From Gammaproteobacteria bacterium (GTDB lineage: Bacteria > Pseudomonadota > Gammaproteobacteria > JASBUN01): a stretch of 64,000 nt of DNA. The position numbers and the translations under genes were made by a program. The stretch lies in the NCBI GenBank assembly GCA_030147845.1, contig JASBUN010000058.1, positions 186,001-250,000 of the forward strand. The letters are read 5' to 3'. The notes below the pieces were generated by a model. The model had not been told where the DNA came from and made no database searches. It saw only the letters and a program-made list of their open reading frames with translations. Below, piece after piece: positions 19,665-30,730 of this stretch (positions are counted from its first letter, which is position 1; every line of letters begins with the position of its first letter).

Positions 19665-19700
19665 CTCAGGCCCACCTATGACTCGCATAGGTGGGCCGAG
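19665..19700 (-). terminator. rpsB-tsf intergenic hairpin
   Basis: A 12-bp inverted repeat, GGCCCACCTATG (19669-19680) and CATAGGTGGGCC (19686-19697), with a 5-nt loop, extended by CTC/GAG past a one-base bulge. It lies 4-7 nt past the rpsB stop. There is no U-run, so it is more likely an attenuator or RNA-stability element that sets the S2 to EF-Ts ratio than a full terminator. Confidence 0.5.
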
Positions 19701-19703
19701 ACA

Positions 19704-20627
19704 CTACTCGCCTTTGGCAGCAGCCGTTACTTCGGCTGCGTCCGGTGCGGCGCTATCGTCCTTGGCAGTGACTTCGGCGGCGTCCGATTCGACGCTATCG
19801 GCCTTAGCCTCGCCAGTCGCTTCCGCTTTTTTGGAAACGACTTTCTTCTTCACCGCCGCCTTCTTGGACGGCTTACCGGCACGCGCCGGGCTGCCTCGAT
19901 CATCGAGTTCAATGAATTCGTCGCCCTCGGCGCCGATATGCGCAACCGACGAGCGCGCGTCGAGAATGGCGTCAGCCGCCCCGCCGGCATACAGTTGAAT
20001 GGCACGAATCGCATCGTCATTGCCCGGGATCACGTAGTCCACGCCAACGGTGGAATTGTTGGTATCGACTACCGCCACCACCGGGATGTTGAGCTTAACC
20101 GCTTCGTTGATGGCGATTTTTTCGTAGCCGACATCGATGACAAACAACGCGTCGGGTAACTTGGGCATGTCTTTAATGCCGCCAAGACTGCGCTCGAGCT
20201 TTTCCTTCTCGCGGTTCAACATCAAAACTTCTTTTTTGTTCAAGCGCTCGAAACTGCCGTCCTGGGACATGGCATCGAGGTCTTTCAGACGTTTGATCGA
20301 CTGACGCACCGTTTTAAAGTTGGTCAGCATGCCGCCCAACCAGCGGTGGTTGACATAAGGCATGCCGGCACGGGTGGCCTGCTCGCGGACGGTCTCGCGC
20401 GCCGAGCGCTTCGTGCCGACGAATAGAATCGATCCGCCGTGCGCCGCCAAACTACCGAGGTAGTTCATGGCGTCGGTATACAACGGCAGCGTCTTCTCAA
20501 GATTGATGATGTGGATCTTACTGCGTTCGCCGAAGATGAACGGACGCATCTTCGGGTTCCAGTAGCGGGTCTGATGCCCAAAGTGCACACCAGCCTCAAG
20601 CATCTGGCGCATGGTTACCATAGCCAT
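19704..20627 (-). CDS. rpsB: 30S ribosomal protein S2 with extended C-terminal tail
   Basis: Encodes 307 residues. The core (residues 1 to about 240) is typical S2: [68 protein letters not shown]. After about residue 245 comes a tail of roughly 60 residues, first Lys-rich ([18 protein letters not shown]) then Ala/Asp/Glu/Val-rich with a near-repeat ([25 protein letters not shown]). Most S2 proteins are about 240-260 residues long. The tail is low-complexity and probably disordered. First gene of rpsB-tsf. Confidence 0.97.
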   Translation of the reverse strand: MAMVTMRQMLEAGVHFGHQTRYWNPKMRPFIFGERSKIHIINLEKTLPLYTDAMNYLGSLAAHGGSILFVGTKRSARETVREQATRAGMPYVNHRWLGGMLTNFKTVRQSIKRLKDLDAMSQDGSFERLNKKEVLMLNREKEKLERSLGGIKDMPKLPDALFVIDVGYEKIAINEAVKLNIPVVAVVDTNNSTVGVDYVIPGNDDAIRAIQLYAGGAADAILDARSSVAHIGAEGDEFIELDDRGSPARAGKPSKKAAVKKKVVSKKAEATGEAKADSVESDAAEVTAKDDSAAPDAAEVTAAAKGE

Positions 20628-20659
20628 AATTAAACTCCAGTTTTTCGGGGTTGAGCCTC

Positions 20660-20719
20660 CGTACGCCCCATCCAGCGACCCGCCAAAGCGGGCACCCCGC
20701 TGAACTGTGTCGGCGTACG
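20660..20719 (-). promoter_or_regulatory. Structured rpsB 5' leader (possible S2 autoregulatory site)
   Basis: In the leader a closing stem pairs CGTACGCC (20660-20667) with GGCGTACG (20712-20719). Inside it a hairpin pairs CCCGC (679-683) with GCGGG (688-692) around a 4-base loop. S2 represses its own operon through a leader RNA in Gammaproteobacteria; this structured element lies where that regulator would be. The structure is seen; the regulatory role is inferred. Confidence 0.5.
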
Positions 20720-20745
20720 TGTGTATTTGCTAAAAAAGCGAGCGC

Positions 20746-20774
20746 TTTATACCATAAACGGACGTGGACAACAA
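20746..20774 (-). promoter_or_regulatory. Candidate rpsB promoter
   Basis: On the minus strand TTGTTG (20774-20769) and TATAAA (20751-20746) are separated by 17 nt. This would give a leader of about 110-120 nt that contains the paired element just upstream of rpsB. Confidence 0.5.
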
Positions 20775-20844
20775 TCAGACTGATTATTACTTGGCTGTAA
20801 CCGACTGATTTGTTCGAAAATCCACATTGCTACGCGAGCGGAAC

Positions 20845-21630
20845 ATGAGCGTCACCATCAAAACACCGGAAGAAATCGAAAAAATGCGCGTGGCCGGCCG
20901 CTTGGCCGCCGAAGTGCTGGATATGATCGGGCCATCCGTACAAGCCGGTGTCACCACCGAGGAGCTCGATCGCATCTGTCACGATTTCATCGTCAATCAG
21001 CAGAACGCCATACCGGCGCCACTGAACTATCGGGGCTTTCCGAAATCCATCTGTACGTCTGTAAACCATCAGGTCTGCCACGGTATCCCGGGAGGTAAGC
21101 GGCTCAAAAACGGTGACATCGTCAATATCGATGTTACAGTCATCAAAGACGGTTTTCACGGCGATACCAGCAAGATGTTTTTCGTCGGTGAGCCTTCCGT
21201 ACATGCGCGGCGTTTAGCCGAAATTACCTACGAGTGCATGCGTATCGGGATTGAAATGGTCCGACCAGGGATGCGGCTGGGCGATATTGGCTACGCCATC
21301 CAACGCCATGCCGAATCCAACCACTACACTATCGTGCGTGAATTTTGCGGGCACGGCATCGGCCGCGAATTCCATGAGGAACCTCAGGTGCTGCACTATG
21401 GCGCCCCCGGCACCGGCTTCGAACTAAGAGAGGGCATGACGTTCACCATTGAGCCGATGGTCAACGCCGGCAAGCGGCACATCAAGATCCTCGGCGATAA
21501 TTGGACCGTAGTGACGAAAGACCATAAATTGTCGGCGCAATGGGAGCACACGATTCTGGTCACCGCCAACGGCTTCGAGGTGCTCACCAAACGCGATGAG
21601 GAAGCCCCCTTCGCGAGTCGCGCAGCCTAA
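20845..21630 (+). CDS. map: Type I methionine aminopeptidase
   Basis: Encodes 261 residues from the ATG at 20845 (MSVTIKTPEEIEKMRVAGRL); six upstream codons are open but unlikely. It removes the initiator Met from nascent proteins. Metal ligands appear in order: Asp in NIDVTVIKDGFHGD (two), His in GHGIGREFHEEP, Glu in TIEPMV and Glu in QWEHTILV. Divergent from rpsB and followed by glnD, the usual order. Confidence 0.97.
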   Translation: MSVTIKTPEEIEKMRVAGRLAAEVLDMIGPSVQAGVTTEELDRICHDFIVNQQNAIPAPLNYRGFPKSICTSVNHQVCHGIPGGKRLKNGDIVNIDVTVIKDGFHGDTSKMFFVGEPSVHARRLAEITYECMRIGIEMVRPGMRLGDIGYAIQRHAESNHYTIVREFCGHGIGREFHEEPQVLHYGAPGTGFELREGMTFTIEPMVNAGKRHIKILGDNWTVVTKDHKLSAQWEHTILVTANGFEVLTKRDEEAPFASRAA

Positions 21631-21666
21631 CACTGGCGTAATCACATCACCGCGGGCCAACATCAC

Positions 21667-24312
21667 GTGTCCAGCACTCCCCTATTCGATCGTGGCCAAT
21701 TGGACCGCACCCTGCGTGCTTCCAATAATACGTTGGAAGCCTATCGGGCCGTTTTGCAAAATGGCAACGACGCATTGCGCCGTATGTTCGAGGCGCAGCA
21801 GCCGATCGAGCGGCTGGTCGCCGGCCGCGCCCAATTGGTCGACGAAGTGCTGCGTTGTGTCTGGGAGCGATTTTTTGTCAAGGCCGGCGAAGATATCGGC
21901 TTGATCGCCGTGGGTGGCTACGGCCGGGGAGAGCTTCATCCACACTCTGATATCGATTTATTGGTGCTGCTCGGTAACGAGGCAGGTAACCGCTATCGCG
22001 GACAAATTGAAGCGTTCCTCGCCTTCTTATGGGATACGGGCCTGGAAGTCGGACATAGCGTGCGCACCATCGAGGACTGTGTGGGCGAGGCCGCACGCGA
22101 CGTTACCGTCGCTACCAATCTAATGGAAGCGCGTCTATTGTGCGGACCGCTGTCGCTATTCGAAGCCATGCGGGAAGCCACCGATGCGCGCCATATTTGG
22201 CCAAGCAACCAATTTTTCGAAGCCAAACTGAACGAGCAGCGTCAGCGTCATCGTCGTTTTCATGACACTGCATACAACCTTGAACCGAACGTTAAAGAAA
22301 GCCCCGGCGGACTGCGCGATATTCAGGTCATTGGCTGGGTGGCGAAACGGCATTTCGGCGTCGAAACGCTGCAAGACCTGGTAGGCCACGGGTTCCTGAC
22401 CGAATCCGAATATCAAGCGCTGATCCGCGGTCAAAACTTCTTGTGGCGCGTGCGCTTCGCCCTGCACATGTTGACACAGCGTCGCGAGGATCGACTGCTA
22501 TTTGACTATCAGCGCACCCTGGCGGTGCAACTCGGGTATCGCGACGGCGACCATAATTTGGCCGTTGAGCAACTCATGCAGGATTATTATCGCGCAATAA
22601 TGCAACTTGGCCGGCTGAACGAGATGCTGCTGCAACTTTTTCAGGAGGCTATCCTCTACGCCGACGATTCGGCTGAGCCCGTCAACATCAATAAACGCTT
22701 CCAGGCTCGCAAAGGTTTTATAGAAGTCACGGATGATCACGTCTTCGAACACAAACCGTTCGCCATGCTGGAAGTGTTCCTACTGTTACAGCAAAACGCC
22801 GAGCTAAAAGGCGTACGCGCGTCGACCATCCGCCTGATCCGCGCGAATACGTTCCGTATTGATGAATCATTCCGCTCCGACCTGCGCTGCCGCAGCTTGT
22901 TCATGGAGATTATGCGTCAGCCGAACGGCATCACCCGCGAGTTGCGCCGCATGAACCGTTACGGCGTTTTAGCCGCCTATCTACCATCCTTCGGGCGCAT
23001 CGTCGGACGCATGCAATATGACCTGTTTCATGTTTACACCGTGGACGAACACTCGCTGTTCGTAGTGCGTAATATTCGGCGCTTCACGATAGCCGCCCAT
23101 CGCCAAGAATTTCCGCTGTGTAGTGAACTGATGGAGGGCTTGGCCAAGCCGGAGCTGCTGTACCTGGCCGGATTGTTCCACGACATCGCCAAAGGACGCG
23201 GCGGCGATCACTCTGAACTTGGTTCCGCGGAAGCGATACAGTTTTGTCTGCATCATGGCCTAAGCCGCTTCGACGCCGACTTGGTCGCGTGGTTGGTACG
23301 CAATCACCTGGCGATGTCCATGACCGCGCAGCACAAGGATATTAGCGACCCGGAAATCATCAACGAGTTCGCCAGCATGGTCGCTGACCGGACGCATCTC
23401 GATTACCTCTACCTGCTCACGGTCGCGGACATACGCGCCACCAACCCGAATCTCTGGAACTCGTGGAAAGACGCGCTGTTGAAAGAGCTCTACCGCGCGG
23501 CGAGATACGCGCTGGAGCGTGGCTTGGAACGACCTATCGAGGAACAGGAACACATAGGCAAAACACAAAACGAAGCCCGCGCATTACTCATCGGCATGGG
23601 TTTAAGCACCGAACAGATTGATGCCTCATGGCGCAACCCCACCGCTGATTATTTTCTCTATCACACGGCCGAAGAAATCGCTTGGCATACCGATGCCATT
23701 ATCCGGACGCCTGAATGCGATCTGCCGTTGGTGCTTGTCAAGCCGCTTGAACAACGCGGCAGCACCGAGATTTTTATCTACGGGCGAAAGCTACCCCATC
23801 ACTTCGCCCTCACCACGTCGGCGTTGGAACAACTGGGTCTGGACATCGTCGATGCGCGTATCGCCACTTCGATCGGCGGCTTTGCCTTGCACACATTTCT
23901 TGTGCTGGAAACCACCGGCGAAGCGATCAAAAACGAATATCGTTTGCTCGAGATTCAATCTACTTTGCGCAAGCGGCTACTCCACCCCGACCGCTACGAT
24001 ACCACGGTGACGAGACGCGCGCCGCGTCAGGTCCGTCATTTTGATGTACCGACTGAAGTAAGTTTTGAACAGGACAGCAATAACGCCCGCACCATCCTGC
24101 GCGTATCGACGCCGGACAGGCCGGGGCTGTTGTCCCGAGTCGGAAAAGCCTTCGCCCAGCACAATATTGGGCTGCAAGGTGCGCGTGCGAGCACCGTCGG
24201 CGCGCGTGCCGAAGATCTATTTTATATCACCAGCGAAAGTGACGAGCTTATCGTCGACACGGCAAAACTCGATGAGTTACGCGCCACAATTATAAGTTTG
24301 CTGGCTGAATAA
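21667..24312 (+). CDS. glnD: Bifunctional [protein-PII] uridylyltransferase/UMP-removing enzyme
   Basis: Encodes 881 residues from GTG at 21667. GlnD senses glutamine and uridylylates or deuridylylates PII to control nitrogen assimilation. Domains in order: nucleotidyltransferase (GGYGRGELHPHSDIDLLVL, near residue 80-100), the linker with NVKESPGGLRDIQ, an HD hydrolase domain (LFHDIAKGRGGDHSELG, near residue 500), and two C-terminal ACT domains, the last containing VSTPDRPGLLSRVGKAF. Thirty-six nt after map. Confidence 0.97.
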   Translation: MSSTPLFDRGQLDRTLRASNNTLEAYRAVLQNGNDALRRMFEAQQPIERLVAGRAQLVDEVLRCVWERFFVKAGEDIGLIAVGGYGRGELHPHSDIDLLVLLGNEAGNRYRGQIEAFLAFLWDTGLEVGHSVRTIEDCVGEAARDVTVATNLMEARLLCGPLSLFEAMREATDARHIWPSNQFFEAKLNEQRQRHRRFHDTAYNLEPNVKESPGGLRDIQVIGWVAKRHFGVETLQDLVGHGFLTESEYQALIRGQNFLWRVRFALHMLTQRREDRLLFDYQRTLAVQLGYRDGDHNLAVEQLMQDYYRAIMQLGRLNEMLLQLFQEAILYADDSAEPVNINKRFQARKGFIEVTDDHVFEHKPFAMLEVFLLLQQNAELKGVRASTIRLIRANTFRIDESFRSDLRCRSLFMEIMRQPNGITRELRRMNRYGVLAAYLPSFGRIVGRMQYDLFHVYTVDEHSLFVVRNIRRFTIAAHRQEFPLCSELMEGLAKPELLYLAGLFHDIAKGRGGDHSELGSAEAIQFCLHHGLSRFDADLVAWLVRNHLAMSMTAQHKDISDPEIINEFASMVADRTHLDYLYLLTVADIRATNPNLWNSWKDALLKELYRAARYALERGLERPIEEQEHIGKTQNEARALLIGMGLSTEQIDASWRNPTADYFLYHTAEEIAWHTDAIIRTPECDLPLVLVKPLEQRGSTEIFIYGRKLPHHFALTTSALEQLGLDIVDARIATSIGGFALHTFLVLETTGEAIKNEYRLLEIQSTLRKRLLHPDRYDTTVTRRAPRQVRHFDVPTEVSFEQDSNNARTILRVSTPDRPGLLSRVGKAFAQHNIGLQGARASTVGARAEDLFYITSESDELIVDTAKLDELRATIISLLAE

Positions 24313-24339
24313 GTTCGCCTCACGATTTTGCCCAACCCG

Positions 24340-24372
24340 CTCCAGACCATTGTCGTCCGGATCTCGACGCGG
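24340..24372 (-). pseudogene. Possible remnant of a VOC-domain 3' end
   Basis: In the 207-nt gap between glnD and the VOC gene, 24340-24369 matches 24541-24570 (the 3' end of the intact VOC gene) at about 22 of 30 bases when compared by eye. On the minus strand it reads RRDPDDNGLE, against RDPDGNGLE in the intact gene. A stop codon interrupts the frame 40 nt upstream (24412-24414), so only a fragment is left. It could be a decayed tandem duplicate or a chance match. Confidence 0.35.
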
Positions 24373-24519
24373 GATTGCATTGTAATTTTGATCGGGACTT
24401 ATACCGGCCCATCAAACGAGTTTGTCGCCGTTTTATTAATGTCGAACTCACCGAATGCTCGTTGTTCGTCTACGCTCAGCAAGTAAAGAACGTTAATCAA
24501 CTCGCTCGCTAGCATACTC

Positions 24520-24897
24520 TCAGGAAGGCTGCTCAACAAACTCCAAGCCATTACCGTCCGGGTCGCGGCAAAACGCCGCGCGGCGACCCGAACGGCTGCG
24601 GCTGTGATCAACCCCAGCGCGCGTCAGCGCATCAAGCAATAGATCCAAATCATCGACGACCAAAGCCACGTGCCGATCGCGGCCTACATGCGTCGGCCTC
24701 TTCGCCTCTGCATCTGGATTGGGCAGCTCAAGCAAATGTATTTGTTGCGCGCCCACATTGAGCCACGCACCGGAATAACCGAGGTCCGGACGGGCCGGAT
24801 CGACCGAAAGTCCCAATACCCCGATATAAAAATCGAGTGCCCGCGCCGTGTCACGTACTAACACGCTATGGTGATGGATCGAACGTATGAGCGTCAT
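24520..24897 (-). CDS. VOC (glyoxalase/bleomycin resistance-like) family protein
   Basis: Encodes 125 residues from the ATG at 24897; the frame is open much further upstream but that part has no family resemblance. It has two beta-alpha-beta-beta-beta units typical of the vicinal oxygen chelate fold: IHHHSVLVRDTARALDFYIG at the start with a likely metal-binding His, and HVALVVDDLDLLLDAL with FCRDPDGNGLEFVE at the end (His and Glu ligands). The substrate cannot be told; such proteins include lyases, dioxygenases and antibiotic-binding proteins. Convergent with glnD. Confidence 0.85.
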   Translation of the reverse strand: MTLIRSIHHHSVLVRDTARALDFYIGVLGLSVDPARPDLGYSGAWLNVGAQQIHLLELPNPDAEAKRPTHVGRDRHVALVVDDLDLLLDALTRAGVDHSRSRSGRRAAFCRDPDGNGLEFVEQPS

Positions 24898-25046
24898 GTC
24901 GCAGCCGTAGTGTTGGAGTGAATGGGTACCAGCGCGTGATGTAGGTGCATTCAACCGGTCGACGCCGATGCGCTGCCGTTGGCACATCCAGCTGCCGGTG
25001 GAAGTCCAAGCACGACACGTTTCCGCAGAGCCGTGGGGCTGCATCT

Positions 25047-25934
25047 TTAGCGCTCCGCCTGCTGTCGCGCCGAAACCAAAGCAGCCGCGATAATCAAGGC
25101 GCCGCCCAACCACTCGCGCACGCTGATAGTCTCGTCGGTAAGCAGCTGAGTGGAAGCCGCAGCGACCACCAGTTCGAATAACAAGATCACAGCCGAACGA
25201 TACACCGGCATGTGCGTTACCCCATATTGCGTCGACATAGTCATGACCGTGATACCGAGCAGACCCAAGGCCACGGCGCCGATCCAGATGTTCGAGGAAA
25301 CCTCTGGTAGTGGCAGATTGGCGGCCACGATCCAAGTCAACCCGATCGCAACGCCACCCAGCCACGCGGCTAATGTCTTAATCGACACTGAGACGTCCTG
25401 TAACGCCCGTATCAACACATTGGCAATCGAAAAGGTCACACCTGCCGACAAGGCCAACCAGTCCGCGCTATCTTGCGGCCACGGCATGCCCAGCGACGGC
25501 ACCCACAACATCAATAGCGCGCCGCTCATTGCCGGCACCAGCACCGCTGCCGATCTGGCGTCAAGCTGTTCGCCCAGGAACACGCGGCCGAGCAAAACCG
25601 TCCAAACCGGCGACAAATAGAACAATAACACCACGCGTACGACCGTGCCCTCGAGCACGGCAACGATAAAACTGACGTTGCACCAGCCGGCCGCCAGAGC
25701 CAAGACCAATATGAGAAGTGGCCGCTGGCGCAGCTCCGCTCTGCGCCTCCAACCATAAACACCACCTACCGCAAGCGCCGTCGAATACGCCACTAACGTG
25801 GTCCAGATACCGGGCAAGCCGCCATGTTCCAACAGGCGTAGCGGGTACCACAGCAAGCCCCACAGGGAAGAGGCAAACAGCAGGCTGAGTACGGCCAAGG
25901 TGGGCACATTGCTCGGTGTGGGTTGGGTCGACAT
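25047..25934 (-). CDS. DMT-superfamily (EamA) transporter
   Basis: Encodes 295 residues with about ten membrane helices in two EamA repeats. The first carries ASSLWGLLWYPLRLLEHGG and FYLSPVWTVLLGRVFLGEQL, the second FSIANVLIRALQDV and a C-terminal half with VILLFELVVAAASTQLLTDE. Such proteins export metabolites or amino acids from the cytoplasm. The substrate is unknown. It is divergent from dapC, with 92 nt between the starts. Confidence 0.88.
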   Translation of the reverse strand: MSTQPTPSNVPTLAVLSLLFASSLWGLLWYPLRLLEHGGLPGIWTTLVAYSTALAVGGVYGWRRRAELRQRPLLILVLALAAGWCNVSFIVAVLEGTVVRVVLLFYLSPVWTVLLGRVFLGEQLDARSAAVLVPAMSGALLMLWVPSLGMPWPQDSADWLALSAGVTFSIANVLIRALQDVSVSIKTLAAWLGGVAIGLTWIVAANLPLPEVSSNIWIGAVALGLLGITVMTMSTQYGVTHMPVYRSAVILLFELVVAAASTQLLTDETISVREWLGGALIIAAALVSARQQAER

Positions 25935-25952
25935 CTCTTACTATCCTATACT
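25923..25952 (+). promoter_or_regulatory. Possible dapC promoter
   Basis: TTGGGT (25923-25928) and TATACT (25947-25952) are 18 nt apart, pointing towards dapC and overlapping the start of the divergent EamA gene. The -10 is good and the -35 moderate. Confidence 0.35.
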
Positions 25953-26026
25953 ACGCGCCAGCGTGATAATACGATGGCCGGCGCCGCTACTTCCGGCGAA
26001 AATTCCAACTAACGACTTGCGAAACC

Positions 26027-27223
26027 ATGAACCCCGACCTGCATCGCCTACAACCCTACCCGTTCGAAAAATTGGCGCAACTCAAGCTCGGCACGAAGCC
26101 GCCGGCAGACCTTGCGCACATCGCGTTATCGATCGGCGAGCCTCGTCATACGACACCGTCGTTTATCAGCGAAGCCTTGATAGCCCATGTACATGGGCTC
26201 GCCAATTACCCGGTTACCCGCGGCAGCAGCGAGTTGCGTCAAGCGATCGCCGACTGGCTGACACGGCGTTTTTCGCTCCCCGCACAAAGTTTGGACGCCG
26301 ACCGACATGTCCTACCGGTAAGCGGTACGCGCGAGGCCTTATTCGCCTTTGCGCAGTGCGTCGTCGACCGACACCGAAATCCGCTGGTACTGATGCCCAA
26401 TCCGTTCTATCAAATCTACGAAGGAGCGGCGCTGCTAGCGGGCGCCGAGCCGTGGTTCATGAATGCCACCGCCGAACACGATTTAATACCAAACTTCAAC
26501 AACGTGCCGGAAGCGGTATGGCAGCGTTGTCAATTGTTATACATATGTTCTCCTGGCAACCCAACCGGCGCAGTGCTCAGTATCGAACAACTTCAGCATG
26601 CCATCCGCCTGGCGCAACAGTATGATTTCATCATCGCAGCGGACGAATGCTACTCCGAGATCTATCTCGACGAACAGCACCCTCCTGTCGGGCTACTGCA
26701 GGCGGCCGCGGCAATGGGAAACAACGACTACCGGCGTTGCGTGGTATTCCATAGTCTATCAAAACGCTCAAATGCACCGGGCTTGCGCTCCGGATTCGTT
26801 GCCGGCGACGCAGATATCGTAGCCAAATTTCTGCTTTACCGCACCTATCATGGTTGTGCACTTCCGCCGCCTACTCAAGCGGCTAGTATCCTCGCCTGGC
26901 GTGACGAACAGCACGTGAAACACAATCGTGCGCTTTATCGCGCCAAATTTGATCAGGTGCTGGAGATATTGAGTCCGGTAATGAACATTTCGCGGCCCGC
27001 CGCCGGATTTTATCTCTGGCCACAAACACCGATCGACGACGCCGAGTTTGCCCGCGGACTGTACGCCGGGCACAATGTCACCGTTCTGCCGGGCAGTTAC
27101 CTTTCGCGTGACGCGCACGGTTGCAACCCCGGCCGTAATCGCGTCCGTATGGCGCTGGTGGCGGAAACAGACGCCTGTGTCGAAGCCGCGGGCAGAATTC
27201 GTGCCTTCATCGAGGCACAGTAA
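26027..27223 (+). CDS. dapC: Succinyldiaminopimelate transaminase DapC
   Basis: Encodes 398 residues, a class I PLP-dependent aminotransferase. It makes N-succinyl-LL-DAP from the oxo-precursor and glutamate in lysine/meso-DAP synthesis. The family start is MNPDLHRLQPYPFEKLAQL. Cofactor-binding features: ICSPGNPTGAVL (Asn), AADECYSEIY (Asp, Tyr), and SLSKRSNAPGLRSGF with the Schiff-base Lys. Found upstream of dapD and dapE, which supports DapC over a general ArgD-type enzyme. Confidence 0.93.
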   Translation: MNPDLHRLQPYPFEKLAQLKLGTKPPADLAHIALSIGEPRHTTPSFISEALIAHVHGLANYPVTRGSSELRQAIADWLTRRFSLPAQSLDADRHVLPVSGTREALFAFAQCVVDRHRNPLVLMPNPFYQIYEGAALLAGAEPWFMNATAEHDLIPNFNNVPEAVWQRCQLLYICSPGNPTGAVLSIEQLQHAIRLAQQYDFIIAADECYSEIYLDEQHPPVGLLQAAAAMGNNDYRRCVVFHSLSKRSNAPGLRSGFVAGDADIVAKFLLYRTYHGCALPPPTQAASILAWRDEQHVKHNRALYRAKFDQVLEILSPVMNISRPAAGFYLWPQTPIDDAEFARGLYAGHNVTVLPGSYLSRDAHGCNPGRNRVRMALVAETDACVEAAGRIRAFIEAQ

Positions 27224-27334
27224 CTAATCAACGTAGCGGGCGGCCGTGGATTGCCACGCAATCCCCTCAAGAATATGTACTGGGCGCCGCAACAGTGCCG
27301 ATAGGCGCAACAACCGACGGCGAAGGAGACAAAC

Positions 27335-28192
27335 ATGTCCGGGAAAAAGATCGCACTGGCGGCCGGCGTTGTCGTCGTCGGAGCCGTCATCGCGGCGGCC
27401 ATATATCTGTTCCAAGCCCGCGACGCCCACCAGCAAGCGGACGAGTTCCTTCAACACACCATTGCCAAGATGGGTACTACGCGGTACGACTCGGCGCAGC
27501 GCTCGCTGAACGGCTCACTCACGATCAAACATCTTACGGTAACGCCCGCCGGCGGCGGCAAACCATACAAGATTCGTGAGTTAGTCGTACATCGCTATGA
27601 CGAACAAAATGCCATTCCGCATTTTGCCGACATTCAGGCCAAGGGCATCGAAATCGACATGACTCAGGCCCCCGACCCGCGCGCCCAGTTGTTCCTGGCC
27701 ATGATGGGTTACCAAAGCCTGTCCGCCGATATGGCACTCGATTATGAGTATAAGCCGAAGGCCAAAACGGTGAGTCTGCGAGTGCGCGAGGCGGTCAAGG
27801 ATATGGCCGACTTCGAAGTCAGTATGGACCTGAACAATATTTCGATCGAAACCGCCATGTTCACCTATCCGCTGATTGAAATAAAACAGTTGAAAATGAG
27901 CTACCGCGACCGCTCCTTGATCAATCGCATCGTCAAGGTCGCGGCCGCGCAAGCCGGTACCTCCGAAGCGGTGGTGGTTACCAAGCTCAAGGCCGATATT
28001 GACAATAAGATCGCACAAAACACGGAGCCGCTACGGACGATGGTGCTTACTCAAGTGAAGAAGTTGTTGGATACGCGCGGATCACTGACGTTATCGATGA
28101 CACCACACCAGCCAGTGCGGATATCGGATCTGCAAGGCATTGCGCCATCGCAGCTTGCTGAACGCTTGAATATCAACGTCTATAGCGACTGA
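27335..28192 (+). CDS. Membrane-anchored protein of unknown function
   Basis: Encodes 285 residues and starts after GAAGGAGACAAAC, a good ribosome binding site. One N-terminal helix ([19 protein letters not shown]) anchors a periplasmic domain. The domain is rich in beta-strand-like patterns and contains [35 protein letters not shown] and [10 protein letters not shown]. This resembles AsmA/YdgA-type envelope proteins in style, but I cannot assign a family. It lies between dapC and dapD. Confidence 0.8.
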   Translation: MSGKKIALAAGVVVVGAVIAAAIYLFQARDAHQQADEFLQHTIAKMGTTRYDSAQRSLNGSLTIKHLTVTPAGGGKPYKIRELVVHRYDEQNAIPHFADIQAKGIEIDMTQAPDPRAQLFLAMMGYQSLSADMALDYEYKPKAKTVSLRVREAVKDMADFEVSMDLNNISIETAMFTYPLIEIKQLKMSYRDRSLINRIVKVAAAQAGTSEAVVVTKLKADIDNKIAQNTEPLRTMVLTQVKKLLDTRGSLTLSMTPHQPVRISDLQGIAPSQLAERLNINVYSD

Positions 28193-28364
28193 CGCTTCCG
28201 CGCACGGTGCCGATCGATATCGGGCCGCTGTCCCGCCGCCGACCGACATAAGCGTGCGCCGGCACTGGAGTTGCCTAGTCGACTCACATACAATTCCTCT
28301 TTTTCACCATCGAACGCATCGGCCGCCGCGCACGTTCTGCGTGGCTGGACCGGAAGGAAATCTC

Positions 28365-29186
28365 ATGAGCGATACCCAAACCATCATCCAGGAAGCCTTC
28401 GAGCGTCGCGCCGATATTACTCCGCGCACGGTCGATACCCACGTCAAAGAAGCGGTCATGGAGGCGATCGGCCTGCTCGATGCCGGTAGCGCACGCGTGG
28501 CAGAAAAGAAAGACGGCCAGTGGATCGTAAACGAGTGGCTGAAAAAGGCGGTGCTGCTTTACTTTCGCATCGAAGACAACGCCTTCATCAAAGGTGGATT
28601 CACCAATTACTATGACAAAGTACCGTCCAAGTATGCCGATACCAATTCGCGTGAATTTCGCGACAGCGGTGTACGTGTGGTCCCGCCGGCCGCCGCGCGC
28701 AAGGGTACATACATTGCACCGGGCGTGGTGCTGATGCCCTCCTATGTGAACATCGGCGCCTATGTCGACAGCGGCACCATGGTGGACACCTGGGCGACCG
28801 TCGGATCATGCGCCCAAATCGGCAAAAATGTGCACCTGTCCGGCGGTGTCGGCATCGGTGGCGTACTAGAACCCATTCAGGCCAGTCCCACGATTATCGA
28901 GGACAATTGCTTCATCGGCGCGCGTTCCGAAATCGTCGAAGGCACGATCGTCGAGGAGGGTGCGGTAATCTCCATGGGCGTATACATCGGTCAGAGCACC
29001 AAGATCTACAATCGCGAAACAGGCGAAATACTCTACGGCCGAGTGCCGGCCGGGGCGGTGGTCGTACCGGGTAATCTGCCCTCCAAAGACGGTAAATATA
29101 GTCTTTATTGTGCCGTGATCATTAAGCAAGTCGATGAAAAGACGCGCAGCAAAGTCGGCATCAACGAACTATTACGCGATATCTAA
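28365..29186 (+). CDS. dapD: Tetrahydrodipicolinate N-succinyltransferase
   Basis: Encodes 273 residues from the ATG at 28365, preceded by GGAAGGAAATCTC. It transfers succinyl from succinyl-CoA to tetrahydrodipicolinate. It has an N-terminal helical domain and a hexapeptide-repeat beta helix. Diagnostic parts: [40 protein letters not shown] and [20 protein letters not shown]. Confidence 0.97.
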   Translation: MSDTQTIIQEAFERRADITPRTVDTHVKEAVMEAIGLLDAGSARVAEKKDGQWIVNEWLKKAVLLYFRIEDNAFIKGGFTNYYDKVPSKYADTNSREFRDSGVRVVPPAAARKGTYIAPGVVLMPSYVNIGAYVDSGTMVDTWATVGSCAQIGKNVHLSGGVGIGGVLEPIQASPTIIEDNCFIGARSEIVEGTIVEEGAVISMGVYIGQSTKIYNRETGEILYGRVPAGAVVVPGNLPSKDGKYSLYCAVIIKQVDEKTRSKVGINELLRDI

Positions 29187-29217
29187 GCGGACGGGGGCGG
29201 AGCATACCGATTGCCAC

Positions 29218-30700
<1,483 letters not shown>

Positions 30701-30701
30701 A

Positions 30702-30725
30702 GCACGGCTCGGCGACCGGCCGTGC
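30702..30725 (+). terminator. Hairpin after dapE
   Basis: GCACGGC (30702-30708) pairs with GCCGTGC (30719-30725) around a 10-nt loop, immediately after the dapE stop. No T-run follows, so it is a weak terminator candidate just before the feo promoter. Confidence 0.35.
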
Positions 30726-30730
30726 GCAAC

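Noticed and set aside
19386-20159. Long plus-strand frame opposite tsf/rpsB
   Set aside because: Antisense shadow spanning two conserved genes; no protein motif or start signal.
24898-25365. N-terminal extension of the VOC gene
   Set aside because: The extra 156 codons overlap the EamA gene and lack VOC similarity; the VOC fold starts at 24897.
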